Source: Yersinia frederiksenii ATCC 33641 (lineage in GTDB: Bacteria; Pseudomonadota; Gammaproteobacteria; Enterobacterales; Enterobacteriaceae). From it: 64,000 bases of DNA. A program made the translations under genes and the position numbers. The notes beneath the pieces were generated by a model. It did not search any database. It was not told where the DNA came from and saw only the letters and a list, made by a program, of their open reading frames with translations. The stretch lies in assembly GCF_000754805.1 (NCBI RefSeq), contig NZ_KN150731.1:2085559-2149558 (forward strand), given 5' to 3'. Shown piece after piece: positions 55,479 through 63,956 of the stretch (positions within the stretch are counted from its first letter, which is position 1; every line of letters starts with the position of its first letter).

Positions 55479-55481
55479 TAG

Positions 55482-56621
55482 TTAAGCAGGTTCTTTACGG
55501 CAAATTAATAATGTATGTCCAATACCAAGGCCATCAATATCTTTCTCGATATAGAATCCTGCAGCAGCTAAGCATTGGTAAAAAGTATCAGAATGATAAA
55601 AACGGCTATTGCCATTAGCCATACATGTAAAATAGAGAGAGGAAGCGTTTAGGCTAAATGCGCCAGCTTCGAATTGTTGCCTATCCCAAAATATCTCCAT
55701 GATACATACGTAGCTGTCAGGCTTCATCGCCCGGTGAATAAGCTTGAGAATATGTACAATTCTTTCTTCACTAAAACAGTCTAGAAATTGGCTCATCCAC
55801 CAAACATCAGCATCATTTGGTAGCTTATCAGCTAATAATAGATCGACAGGATAGGTACTAATACGGTGGCTAAGACCTTTACTTTTGACGTTTTCGTTAG
55901 CTAACACTAGCTGTTGTGGCAAATCTAACAATGTTATCTTCACGTCAGGGTCATAAGCCGCACACTGCAAAGCCCATTTACCTGTATTGGCACCAATGTC
56001 ATATATATGCTTTGGTTCAAGATCAAAAATGGTTTTTAGTGCAAGTTGAAAAGCATTATCGGAATAAAAGTGATCAAAAGCGAACCAACTTTCACGAGCA
56101 GCAGTCGGTAACTCATTCAGTGCAGGATAAATAGTGGGCCATTCGCCAAAGACTGACAGTCCGGCTGGCTTTCCCGTCTCTAGTGCTTCTTTTAAATTGA
56201 ATAAACCCTGGTAACAAACATCTTGTGTAAAATCCATATTTACGCGGGTCATTTGGTCATGTAATAAGTAGTGACCAACCTTTCCGAGATAAAATCGTTT
56301 CTCCCGCTGGTAGAGAATATTGCCACTAAGCCCCATATCTAGCAGGATGCTGATTGCATATCGACTGAGTGGACAAAGGGTATCAAGCTCATCCAGTGTA
56401 ATGCCATTTTTACCTGATTCATCTAATGCGGCTAGGATCCCTGATTCTCTCAGGTTAAGTGCGGCTTGAAATAGCATCGGGGCAAAAGCTATTTTCTGAG
56501 CTTCAGTGATTGCCGCCAAAGCACTAATTTGGTCTTTATCATATCCGTAGCGCAAGCTAACGTCCTCGTAATTCAGGTAATTGCCCACCATTCGACGTTG
56601 TTCAATTGGAATGGTGAACAA
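55482..56621 (-). CDS. SAM-dependent methyltransferase of the aryl polyene cluster
   Basis: A 379-residue class I methyltransferase of the plant/fungal O-methyltransferase-like family. An N-terminal winged-helix dimerisation region (about 30-120) contains ISILLDMGLSGNILY. The SAM motif I is IYDIGANTGKWALQC (about residues 208-222), followed by KITLLDLPQQL (about 234-244). WWMSQFLDCFSEERIVHIL is in the catalytic region (no obvious catalytic His at the usual place). In APE clusters such an enzyme (ApeB in published naming) is thought to C-methylate the aromatic head group. It reads away from the main operon and probably follows the lipoprotein gene in one transcript. Confidence 0.8.
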   Translation of the reverse strand: MFTIPIEQRRMVGNYLNYEDVSLRYGYDKDQISALAAITEAQKIAFAPMLFQAALNLRESGILAALDESGKNGITLDELDTLCPLSRYAISILLDMGLSGNILYQREKRFYLGKVGHYLLHDQMTRVNMDFTQDVCYQGLFNLKEALETGKPAGLSVFGEWPTIYPALNELPTAARESWFAFDHFYSDNAFQLALKTIFDLEPKHIYDIGANTGKWALQCAAYDPDVKITLLDLPQQLVLANENVKSKGLSHRISTYPVDLLLADKLPNDADVWWMSQFLDCFSEERIVHILKLIHRAMKPDSYVCIMEIFWDRQQFEAGAFSLNASSLYFTCMANGNSRFYHSDTFYQCLAAAGFYIEKDIDGLGIGHTLLICRKEPA

Positions 56622-56654
56622 GAAATTAATGTAATCTTTTGTTATAAAAGGATT

Positions 56655-57041
56655 TTATGCTAATGGCTGAACGAGTTTGGTCTGGATGTCTTTGTTCAAG
56701 TTAGCGATCCAGCGATTATATTTTGAATGTATTTTCCCATTCTTTGCATCCATGTTAGTGCTGCCAACGTATTTTATTTGGTAATCATTAGCACTGTAAT
56801 TAATTCTTATCTCAACGATATGATCGCGATTGATTAATTTGCCATTAATCACACCTTCAGAAGCGGGTACCATTATCCAGCCACGGCTTATCCCGCCAGC
56901 TAAAATGGCTCTTTGTACTTCTGAAGCAGTATGACTACCCATCACTGTTTGGTTTACATCTTGGATTGGGGTTGTACCAGCACAGCCAGCAATAAATACA
57001 ATAGATACTAATCCGACTAGAAGTGATTTTAATATTTTCAT
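56655..57041 (-). CDS. Small putative lipoprotein upstream of the methyltransferase
   Basis: A 128-residue protein with an N-terminal signal and lipobox FIAGC (lipid Cys20), then a soluble domain ending KDIQTKLVQPLA. I do not recognise a functional family. It lies 33 bp before the methyltransferase in the same orientation and faces the APE operon across a 342-bp AT-rich gap. Asp is not at position +2 after the Cys (it is Ala), so sorting to the outer membrane is expected. Confidence 0.75.
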   Translation of the reverse strand: MKILKSLLVGLVSIVFIAGCAGTTPIQDVNQTVMGSHTASEVQRAILAGGISRGWIMVPASEGVINGKLINRDHIVEIRINYSANDYQIKYVGSTNMDAKNGKIHSKYNRWIANLNKDIQTKLVQPLA

Positions 57042-57389
57042 GATATTCCAATTTACTAATGATTTTTATGTTATTCATGAGGGGAATAACGCAGATATGC
57101 TATGCAACAGAGATAAAATACTCTGACTTATTCGAATACACAAATATTCTTATGTTTAATTTATTTTAAATAAATGTAAAATTTATATTATAACTTTGTC
57201 TTGTTTTTTATTTTCACTTTCACTGTGAATTTATTTTAACTTTATCTAAAGAATATTAAATTAGTGCCGATATATAATATATTTTCTCCTGCTAATTTGA
57301 ATGGCAAAGCTAAATGATTTATTAATTAAACAAAGTCATAATTAAGACAATTTTTAAATGCTTTTTATCTAAAAATAGAATAAATTACC
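57042..57389. other. AT-rich divergent regulatory region
   Basis: No gene is visible in these 348 bp. The sequence is strongly AT-rich, especially 57130-57370, and must contain promoters for both the lipoprotein-methyltransferase pair and the APE operon. I could not pick a convincing hexamer pair or operator. Such AT-rich DNA is a likely H-NS target. Confidence 0.5.
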
Positions 57390-58136
57390 TTGCTTTGCTA
57401 CTTGGGAATTTCTGATACTGTGGCTCATTCTTTGAATGTATTGAACTGGTGTGCTTTAGCTCCTGGTATGGGGATACATCAGGATTGGGTTGTTTGGGCG
57501 CAAGAGCCTGAACTCCGAACCTCATGGTTGGGAGATTTACCCAAGTCATCGCATATACCTATGATGTCAGCTAGAAGAATGAGTACAGGTAGCCGGTTAG
57601 CCGTTGCAGCAGGTCTTTCACTGTTAGAAGGAACCACTGCTGATATGGCGATTTTTACCAGTCGTCATGGCGAATTAGAACGCACTTATAAAATCTTACA
57701 GTGTCTCCATTCTCAGCAGAATATCTCTCCGACTGATTTTGCTATGTCAGTGCATAATACAGCCTCAGGATGGCTGACTATTGCTGGGAATATAGCAATG
57801 CCAGTGGCTTCTCTTGCCGCTGGAGTGGATAGTTTCCAGCAAGGTATTATTGAGGCAATGGGGATGCTTGCCAGCGGTGCTGAGCGTGTATTATTGGTCG
57901 ATTTCGATGGGATTATGCCTGATTTTTATCATTCTCAGACTTCTCCAATAGGGTTGCCCTATGCTTTGGCATTACTGTTAACTGCGGGTGATGATTTACA
58001 GTGTGAACGTATCTCTTCGATTGATTCTTATGAGTCTGGATTACCTCAAGGTCTTAGCTTCTTACGTAATTGGTTGAGTAAAAAAGCTTCTTTTGTTGTA
58101 CCTGGTCAGCAGAATAATTGGCAATGGAGTCAGTGA
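57390..58136 (+). CDS. Beta-ketoacyl synthase-like protein, probable chain-length factor (ApeC-like)
   Basis: A 248-residue protein matching the N-terminal half of the ketosynthase/thiolase fold only (beta-ketoacyl synthase-like N-terminal family). NWCALAPGMGIHQDW, FTSRHGELERTYKIL, SVHNTASGWLTIAGN and AAGVDSFQQGIIEAM are the visible landmarks. The catalytic Cys position carries Ser in PVASLAAGVD, and the His/Asn motifs of the C-terminal half are absent, so it should be non-catalytic. In studied APE systems ApeC pairs with ApeO as a KS:CLF heterocomplex. No ATG start fits; TTG 57390, GTG 57420 and TTG 57432 are possible. Confidence 0.82.
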   Translation: MLCYLGISDTVAHSLNVLNWCALAPGMGIHQDWVVWAQEPELRTSWLGDLPKSSHIPMMSARRMSTGSRLAVAAGLSLLEGTTADMAIFTSRHGELERTYKILQCLHSQQNISPTDFAMSVHNTASGWLTIAGNIAMPVASLAAGVDSFQQGIIEAMGMLASGAERVLLVDFDGIMPDFYHSQTSPIGLPYALALLLTAGDDLQCERISSIDSYESGLPQGLSFLRNWLSKKASFVVPGQQNNWQWSQ

Positions 58137-58951
58137 TGGACAGCTCTCTCGCAGTACAGACTGCCTCCCAGCATTCTTCTTTACTTAATCGCTTATGGCG
58201 GGTTGTGGCGACAGGTTTTTGCTTTGCACTTTTTGGTCTTGGGGGGCTGATATTATCTATTGTCTGGTTTTCCTTCCTTCGTCTCATTGTTCGCTCTGAG
58301 ACCGTACGCAGTCGAGTTACTCAACTGAGTATTCGTTATAGTTTTCAACTGTTTCTGCGAGTCGCCAGATTTCTTGGTGTTTTTGATTACCAGATAAAAA
58401 ATAGTGAATTATTCGCTGAAGATGCAGGGTGTTTGATTGTTGCTAACCATCCCAGCTTATTAGACTATGTGTTACTAGCAGCACATATGCCCAGGTGTGA
58501 TTGTATTGTCAAAGAAGCATTACTAAACAATATATTTGTCTCTGGCGTTATTAAGTCTGCTGGTTATTTAGTTAATGCTGAATCAGATAAATTATTAGCA
58601 CATTGTCAATCTCGTTTAGCTCTAGGTGGGAGTATTCTTATATTTCCTGAGGGGACGAGAACAACAGCGGGGAGTATACTGAGCCTGCAACGAGGAGCGG
58701 CTAATATTGCATTACATAGTGGATGTGATATTCGAGTGGTGTTTATTGATTGTAACCCGCCAATGCTGACTAAAGAGCTTAAATGGTATAATATCCCACC
58801 GATCAAACCTCAATTTAATATTATTGTTCAAAATAAAATCAATACCAGTGATTTTATTCAAGCTAACGAGTTATCGTTAGCGCTGGCGGCAAGACGACTT
58901 ACTAAGCATTTAACCTGTGCATTAATGCCTGAATCTAAGAGAACGAATTAA
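58136..58951 (+). CDS. Lysophospholipid acyltransferase-like protein (ApeD-like)
   Basis: A 271-residue PlsC-family membrane-bound acyltransferase. N-terminal membrane helices (residues 20-48), catalytic HX4D motif in NHPSLLDY (about residues 103-110), and motif FPEGTRTT (about 177-184). ATG 58136 shares a base with the previous stop (TGATG) and follows TGGAG; in-frame starts at 58118 and 58124 also exist. Expected to acylate the polyene-lipid anchor. Confidence 0.85.
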   Translation: MDSSLAVQTASQHSSLLNRLWRVVATGFCFALFGLGGLILSIVWFSFLRLIVRSETVRSRVTQLSIRYSFQLFLRVARFLGVFDYQIKNSELFAEDAGCLIVANHPSLLDYVLLAAHMPRCDCIVKEALLNNIFVSGVIKSAGYLVNAESDKLLAHCQSRLALGGSILIFPEGTRTTAGSILSLQRGAANIALHSGCDIRVVFIDCNPPMLTKELKWYNIPPIKPQFNIIVQNKINTSDFIQANELSLALAARRLTKHLTCALMPESKRTN

Positions 58952-59208
58952 TGGAATTACTGAGTAGTGAGATTAAACAGCTAATTATTGATGCCTTAAA
59001 TCTGGAAGGAATGTCAGTGGATGATATTGATTCGCAGGCTGCATTATTTGGTGATGGTTTAGGCCTGGATTCCATTGATGCGCTAGAACTTGGATTAGCA
59101 TTAAAAAACCGATATAGCGTTGTGCTCTCGGCGGAGAGTGAAGATATGCGCCAACACTTTTATTCGGTAGAAACGCTCGCGAAATTTATTTCTGAACAGC
59201 GTAACTAA
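58951..59208 (+). CDS. Acyl carrier protein 1 of APE cluster (ApeE-like)
   Basis: An 85-residue ACP with phosphopantetheine site Ser41 in GLGLDSIDALEL. The start overlaps the previous stop (TAATG). Together with the second ACP it would carry the starter and growing polyene chain. Confidence 0.9.
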   Translation: MELLSSEIKQLIIDALNLEGMSVDDIDSQAALFGDGLGLDSIDALELGLALKNRYSVVLSAESEDMRQHFYSVETLAKFISEQRN

Positions 59209-59223
59209 CAGGATAGTGCAATA

Positions 59224-59475
59224 ATGGAAAAACAAGAGATATATCAGCAGATTAAAATCCTTCTGGTTAAGCTTTTCGAAATTGATGAAGCTGATATCAA
59301 GCCAGAATCACGGCTGTATGAAGAATTAGAATTAGACAGTATTGATGCTGTCGATTTGGTTGTGCATTTACAGAAAGTGACTGGTAAAAAAATAATGCCA
59401 GAAATGTTCAAATCAGTTCGAACTGTGCAAGATGTTGTCGATGCTGTCGACAATTTATTAAACACCAAATCGTAA
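59224..59475 (+). CDS. Acyl carrier protein 2 of APE cluster (ApeF-like)
   Basis: An 83-residue ACP with phosphopantetheine site Ser39 in LELDSIDAVDL, clearly related to the first but only distantly (different helix I). 15 bp separate the two genes. The pairing of two ACPs is characteristic of APE clusters. Confidence 0.9.
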   Translation: MEKQEIYQQIKILLVKLFEIDEADIKPESRLYEELELDSIDAVDLVVHLQKVTGKKIMPEMFKSVRTVQDVVDAVDNLLNTKS

Positions 59476-59488
59476 GTGGTGGAATCAG

Positions 59489-60082
59489 GTGACAACTAAT
59501 CAAAGTAATTTATTCATTGGTCGCCTGACTATTTTGCTCAAAATTTTTACCGTTATTGCATTTATTGCCTATCCGTTGGCTGTGTGGTTCGGTTTGACGT
59601 ACTGGGGAATGCAGGTATTAGCCCCCATACTGTTATTGATGTTTACACTGCGGCTCTTTGTCGTGCGTCATCAAATTAAACAACAACTTTGGTTAGGTAA
59701 AGCGCTGGCAGTTACAGGTATCATTCTGTCTTTGGCAAGTTGGGGGTTAGGGAAGGCGCAGTGGTTGTTGTTTTATCCGGTTGTGGTAAATATCCTATTG
59801 CTGTCACTGTTTGCCTATTCTCTGTTTTATCCCCCTCCCATCATTGAACGATTGGCAAGACTGGCTGAACCCGAATTATCTCCCCAAGCGGTGGCTTATA
59901 CCCGCAAAGTCACGCTGGTATGGTGCGTTTTTTTTGCTGTAAATGGCACTATTTCTCTAGCTACTTGTTTGTACAGCAATATGCATTTATGGGTTTTGTA
60001 TAACGGTGGCTTGAGCTATTTACTTATTGGTTCTTTGATGGGTCTGGAATGGATAGTCAGAAAAAGAGTTCAACAGCAATGA
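59489..60082 (+). CDS. Membrane protein of APE cluster (COG4648-like, ApeG-like)
   Basis: A 197-residue integral inner-membrane protein with about six hydrophobic segments (near 14-38, 45-60, 67-82, 87-109, 133-156, 164-186). It has no recognisable catalytic motif; the family is found in almost all APE clusters and its role is unknown. GTG start at 59489. Its TGA overlaps the next ATG in ATGA. Confidence 0.8.
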   Translation: MTTNQSNLFIGRLTILLKIFTVIAFIAYPLAVWFGLTYWGMQVLAPILLLMFTLRLFVVRHQIKQQLWLGKALAVTGIILSLASWGLGKAQWLLFYPVVVNILLLSLFAYSLFYPPPIIERLARLAEPELSPQAVAYTRKVTLVWCVFFAVNGTISLATCLYSNMHLWVLYNGGLSYLLIGSLMGLEWIVRKRVQQQ

Positions 60083-61440
60083 ATCTGCCCATGGCTAATT
60101 GGTTGGATAATTCTCGTGATGATGCTTTGGTGATTGCTATATGCGGTACAACAGAGATAACTTTGCATCAATTTAGGTATGACGTGACCTCTCTATTTAA
60201 TAAAATCACGCTATTGCCTAATGAGCGCTGGGCGTTATGTTTTGAAAATAGCTATTGGTTTACCGTCGCATTGTTGGCCACTCTGTATTGCCAAAAAACA
60301 CCGGTTATTTTCGGCCATGCTCGAGAAGCTGTTCTTAAAGAGCAACAGCATGAATTTGATGGCATGTTGACTGATCAATTACTGCATCTTGATTGCCAGA
60401 ATATAAGGATAACTGACCACGCATCTGTTGAGGCTATTTATCATCCACTACCTGATTGGTCTCCAAATGCTGCATTAATCCTCTTCACATCAGGCTCGAC
60501 GGGTACACCTAAAGCCATAGTCAAATCTGTTGAATGTTTAGATATTGAAAGCCATTGGTTGGCCGAGCAATGGAATCCTTGCTTTGATAAAAAGGATAAT
60601 CCCTTAATTGTTGCGTCGGTTTCTCATCAACATTTATATGGGCTAACATTCCGTATTTTTTTACCCCTTTCGCTGGGGATACCCTTTCAGGCTGAGTTGA
60701 TGACTTACCATGAGCAACTTCAATTATTACCTAAGTCTTGTTCGCCTATCTTTATTAGTAGCCCCGCGTTTTTAAAACGTATAGACACGAAGTTAGCGCC
60801 GATTTTGTGTCGGCAGATCTTTACAGCAGGCGGTCCGCTCAGTTTTCATGACGCACAATCTACCCGGAATGCTCTGGGTATTTTGCCAACGGAGATTTAT
60901 GGCGCCACCGAAACGGGTCTTATTGCTTATCGTCAGCAATCAGAACAACAACAAGCCTGGCAGTTTTTTTCAGGGGTAACTCTGGATATGAATAGCGACA
61001 AGACTTTCACTGTTTATTCTGACCTCATATCTGAATCAAACGGTGTGCTGATGAGCGATGTTATTGAGTTATTTGATGACAAGCGAAGTTTCTACTTGGT
61101 GGGGCGTAAAGATCGAATAGTTAAAATTGAAGAAAAGCGTGTTTCATTAACAGAAATAGAGCAGCGCCTAATATCACTGCCCGATATTGCCGACGCGACA
61201 GTATTGGTTTTAACCCAAAATGAGCGAGTGAACATCGCAGCAGTAGTGGTGTTGACTGATGATGGAAAAGAAAAGTTTTCCTCAGCAACCATGGCTTCTT
61301 TTAATCAGAAATTAAGAAGTGATTTACGTCATTGGCTTGAACCTGCCTCTCTTCCCCGGCGTTTACGTGTAATTGAATCTATCCCCGTTAACCCACAAGG
61401 GAAGCGAGATTATGCGCGGCTACAGGAGCTATTTTTATGA
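60079..61440 (+). CDS. AMP-dependent acyl/aryl ligase of APE cluster (ApeH-like)
   Basis: A 453-residue adenylating enzyme of the ANL superfamily. ATP-binding LILFTSGSTGTPKAIVKS (about residues 135-152) and IYGATETGLIAYR (about 274-286) are visible; the C-terminal KEE-type loop follows YLVGRKDRIVKIEEKRVS (near 343-360), and catalytic Lys is expected at NPQGKRDYARL. It would activate 4-hydroxybenzoate as starter and load an ACP. I take ATG 60079 for its ATGA overlap with the previous gene; ATG 60049 is an alternative. Confidence 0.87.
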   Translation: MNLPMANWLDNSRDDALVIAICGTTEITLHQFRYDVTSLFNKITLLPNERWALCFENSYWFTVALLATLYCQKTPVIFGHAREAVLKEQQHEFDGMLTDQLLHLDCQNIRITDHASVEAIYHPLPDWSPNAALILFTSGSTGTPKAIVKSVECLDIESHWLAEQWNPCFDKKDNPLIVASVSHQHLYGLTFRIFLPLSLGIPFQAELMTYHEQLQLLPKSCSPIFISSPAFLKRIDTKLAPILCRQIFTAGGPLSFHDAQSTRNALGILPTEIYGATETGLIAYRQQSEQQQAWQFFSGVTLDMNSDKTFTVYSDLISESNGVLMSDVIELFDDKRSFYLVGRKDRIVKIEEKRVSLTEIEQRLISLPDIADATVLVLTQNERVNIAAVVVLTDDGKEKFSSATMASFNQKLRSDLRHWLEPASLPRRLRVIESIPVNPQGKRDYARLQELFL

Positions 61441-61784
61441 TGTTGCCTACGGTCATCAGTCAGCAAATAATAGATAATCACCTCGCGAATATCGATATCT
61501 TATTACCGGCTGATTTATTGTGGTTCAGAGGCCATTTCCCTACTTGCCCGATATTACCGGGTGTTGCACAAATCAATTGGGTGATGCACTACGCCAATCA
61601 GCTATTTGGTCCAATGCCAGTGGTGAAAAGTATTGATGTTGTCAAATTTCAGCGTCCCCTAATGCCTGATGACAAAGTGATACTCCTACTGAATTGGGAT
61701 CGTGCCAATGACAAACTGACTTTTAAATATCTTGTTCACGGCGAGATAACGGCCAGTAGCGGAAAGATTACCCTATGTCAGTAA
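61437..61784 (+). CDS. FabA/FabZ-like hot-dog dehydratase of APE cluster (ApeI-like)
   Basis: A 115-residue single hot-dog domain. WFRGHFPTCPILPGVAQI (about residues 30-47) aligns with the FabZ active-site helix. The catalytic His is present, but the catalytic acid position (Glu in LILEAMAQ of FabZ) is Asn (AQINWVMH). In published APE work ApeI and ApeP form a dehydratase heterocomplex, which fits an incomplete active site here. ATGA overlap with the ligase gene. Confidence 0.86.
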   Translation: MMLPTVISQQIIDNHLANIDILLPADLLWFRGHFPTCPILPGVAQINWVMHYANQLFGPMPVVKSIDVVKFQRPLMPDDKVILLLNWDRANDKLTFKYLVHGEITASSGKITLCQ

Positions 61785-63526
61785 TCTCTTTTATGCCGTG
61801 CATCATTATCCCCTGTTTCAATCATGGTCGTACCATGGCTGGCGTTTTATCTCAGTTGGCGGTTTATCAACTCCCTTGCCTGATTATTGATGATGGTAGT
61901 GATATTGATACTGCTAATGAGTTAGCACGCTTGGCGGATGAATACTCGTGGGTTGTGTTGGTGACACAACCTGAAAATCGAGGTAAGGGGCATGCGGTAC
62001 TGAATGGATTGGCGGTGGCGCAAAAACACGGTTATAGCCATGGCCTGCAAGTCGATGCTGATGGTCAGCATCAGTTATCGGATCTGCCAAAAATGTTGGC
62101 AGAGGCTGAGAAACATCCTCATTGTCTGATTTCAGGGCGGCCGATTTACGACAAGTCAGTGCCGAAGGCGAGGCTTTATGGCCGCTATATCACGCATTTC
62201 TGGGTATGGGTCGAAACCTTGTCCTTATCGCTAAAAGACAGTATGTGTGGCTTTCGTGTTTATCCAATTGCTGAAACACTGGCTTTAGCTGCGCGTCACC
62301 CATTGGGTGTACGGATGGATTTTGATACCGAGGTGATGGTGAGATTGTATTGGCAAGGGACGGAGAGCCGGTTCTTGCCAACCAGAGTGACTTATCCGGA
62401 AGGGGGGATTTCTCATTTTGATGCTTTGCGCGACAATCTGCGCATCTCATGGATGCACACCCGTTTATTTTTCGGCATGCTGCCACGTATTCCTGCACTA
62501 CTAAAACGTTATCTGCAAAAGCCTGAGCACCATTGGTCCCAGACTCAAGAGCGCAAAGGTTTGTGGGGAATGCGTTTGATGCTGCGTAGTTACCAGATGT
62601 TGGGGCGCACAGCTTTCAATCTGATGTTATACCCGGTGATTGGCTATTTTTGGCTTACCGGTCATCGCCAGCGGCGGGCCTCAATCGACTATTTACAGCG
62701 GCTCACCGCTTTCGCCCAACAGCGAAATCACCCCTTGCCCAGACCCTTGAATAGTTTCCGCCATTTCATGCGTTTTGGTGAATCGATGCTCGATAAACTG
62801 GCCAGTTGGCAAGGGGAGTTAGTGGTGGGCAGAGATGTCGTCTTGGTGGGGCGTGAGCGCTGTGAAGCACAAATTGCCAGCCGCCAAGGGGCACTCATTC
62901 TAGCATCGCATTTAGGGGACATTGAATCTTGCCGAGCCTTGGCCGAGTTATCTGTGGGCGTGAAAGTTAATGCATTAGTCTTCACGCATCATGCGGCTCG
63001 TTTTAATCAGGTAATGAAGGAGATTAACCCGCACGCACTGATTAACCTGATTCAGGTGACAGCTATTGGGCCTGATACCGCCATTTTATTGCGCCAAAAG
63101 CTGGACGAAGGTGAGTGGATCGCAATTGTTGGTGATCGAACCTCGGTCAGTCCTTATCAACGAGATAATCGACCCAGGGTTATCTGTAGCTCATTTTTAG
63201 GCCACCCTGCGCCTTTCCCTGTTGGGCCATTCGCCTTGGCTGCAGCATTGCGTTGTCCGGTGTTTTTGATGTTTGGGTTAAAACTCACAGGGCATGAAAA
63301 ACAAACGGTCCCCTCTGCTGCTTGCGCCCGGTTGCATGTCTATTTTGAGCCTTTTGCCGATCCGCTGATATTACCGCGAGCAAATCGTCAGCTCGCTTTA
63401 CAGCAAGCGGTGGATCGCTATGCCGCGCGTCTGGAGCATTACAGTTTATTAGCGCCGCTCGATTGGTTTAATTTTTATGATTTTTGGCATTTAAACGATG
63501 AAAAGCCAAACCAAGGAAATCCGTGA
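61775..63526 (+). CDS. Glycosyltransferase-acyltransferase fusion of APE cluster (ApeJ-like)
   Basis: A 583-residue two-domain protein. Residues 1-230 are a GT-A family 2 glycosyltransferase: CIIIPCFNHGRTM at 9-21, DDGSD near 39, and QVDADGQHQ near 91 (DxD-type metal site). Residues about 290-560 are an LpxL/HtrB-like acyltransferase with HLGDIES (HX4E) near 376 and VGDRTSV near 450. The fusion could build and acylate the sugar or lipid anchor that fixes the polyene to the membrane. Overlaps ApeI-like gene by 10 bp. Confidence 0.85.
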   Translation: MSVISFMPCIIIPCFNHGRTMAGVLSQLAVYQLPCLIIDDGSDIDTANELARLADEYSWVVLVTQPENRGKGHAVLNGLAVAQKHGYSHGLQVDADGQHQLSDLPKMLAEAEKHPHCLISGRPIYDKSVPKARLYGRYITHFWVWVETLSLSLKDSMCGFRVYPIAETLALAARHPLGVRMDFDTEVMVRLYWQGTESRFLPTRVTYPEGGISHFDALRDNLRISWMHTRLFFGMLPRIPALLKRYLQKPEHHWSQTQERKGLWGMRLMLRSYQMLGRTAFNLMLYPVIGYFWLTGHRQRRASIDYLQRLTAFAQQRNHPLPRPLNSFRHFMRFGESMLDKLASWQGELVVGRDVVLVGRERCEAQIASRQGALILASHLGDIESCRALAELSVGVKVNALVFTHHAARFNQVMKEINPHALINLIQVTAIGPDTAILLRQKLDEGEWIAIVGDRTSVSPYQRDNRPRVICSSFLGHPAPFPVGPFALAAALRCPVFLMFGLKLTGHEKQTVPSAACARLHVYFEPFADPLILPRANRQLALQQAVDRYAARLEHYSLLAPLDWFNFYDFWHLNDEKPNQGNP

Positions 63527-63527
63527 C

Positions 63528-63956
63528 ATGAATTTACCCGATGACCCACGTTTTACTACCCGGATAGTCCACAACATCCCTTTCCATGATATCGACCCTA
63601 TGGGGGTGGTGTGGCACGGCAATTATTTCCGTTATTTCGAAATTGCCCGTGAGGCATTACTGAACCAAATTGATTATGGCTACCGTGCAATGCAAGCTTC
63701 AGGCTATGTTTGGCCAATCGTTGATACAAGAGTGAAATATATTGCACCGCTTGAATTTGAGCAGCGCATTCATATTTGCGCTTCTATTGAAGAATATGAG
63801 AATCGCCTACGGATCGGTTACCAGATTTATGATGCCAATAGCGGCAAGCGTATGACGACGGGATATACCATTCAGGTCGCTGTTAAGGCATCGACAAAAG
63901 AGATGAGTTTTGTTTCACCGCCAGTGCTGCTAGAAAGAATGGGTATCACTTTATGA
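63528..63956 (+). CDS. Acyl-CoA/ACP thioesterase of APE cluster (4HBT type, ApeK-like)
   Basis: A 142-residue hot-dog thioesterase of the 4-hydroxybenzoyl-CoA thioesterase/YbgC type. The active-site region DIDPMGVVWHGNYFRYFE (about residues 21-38) holds the Asp nucleophile candidate. The start at 63528 follows AAGGAA (63513-63518) and the previous stop; ATG 63498 inside the upstream gene is less likely. Ends in ATGA overlap with the next gene. Confidence 0.86.
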   Translation: MNLPDDPRFTTRIVHNIPFHDIDPMGVVWHGNYFRYFEIAREALLNQIDYGYRAMQASGYVWPIVDTRVKYIAPLEFEQRIHICASIEEYENRLRIGYQIYDANSGKRMTTGYTIQVAVKASTKEMSFVSPPVLLERMGITL

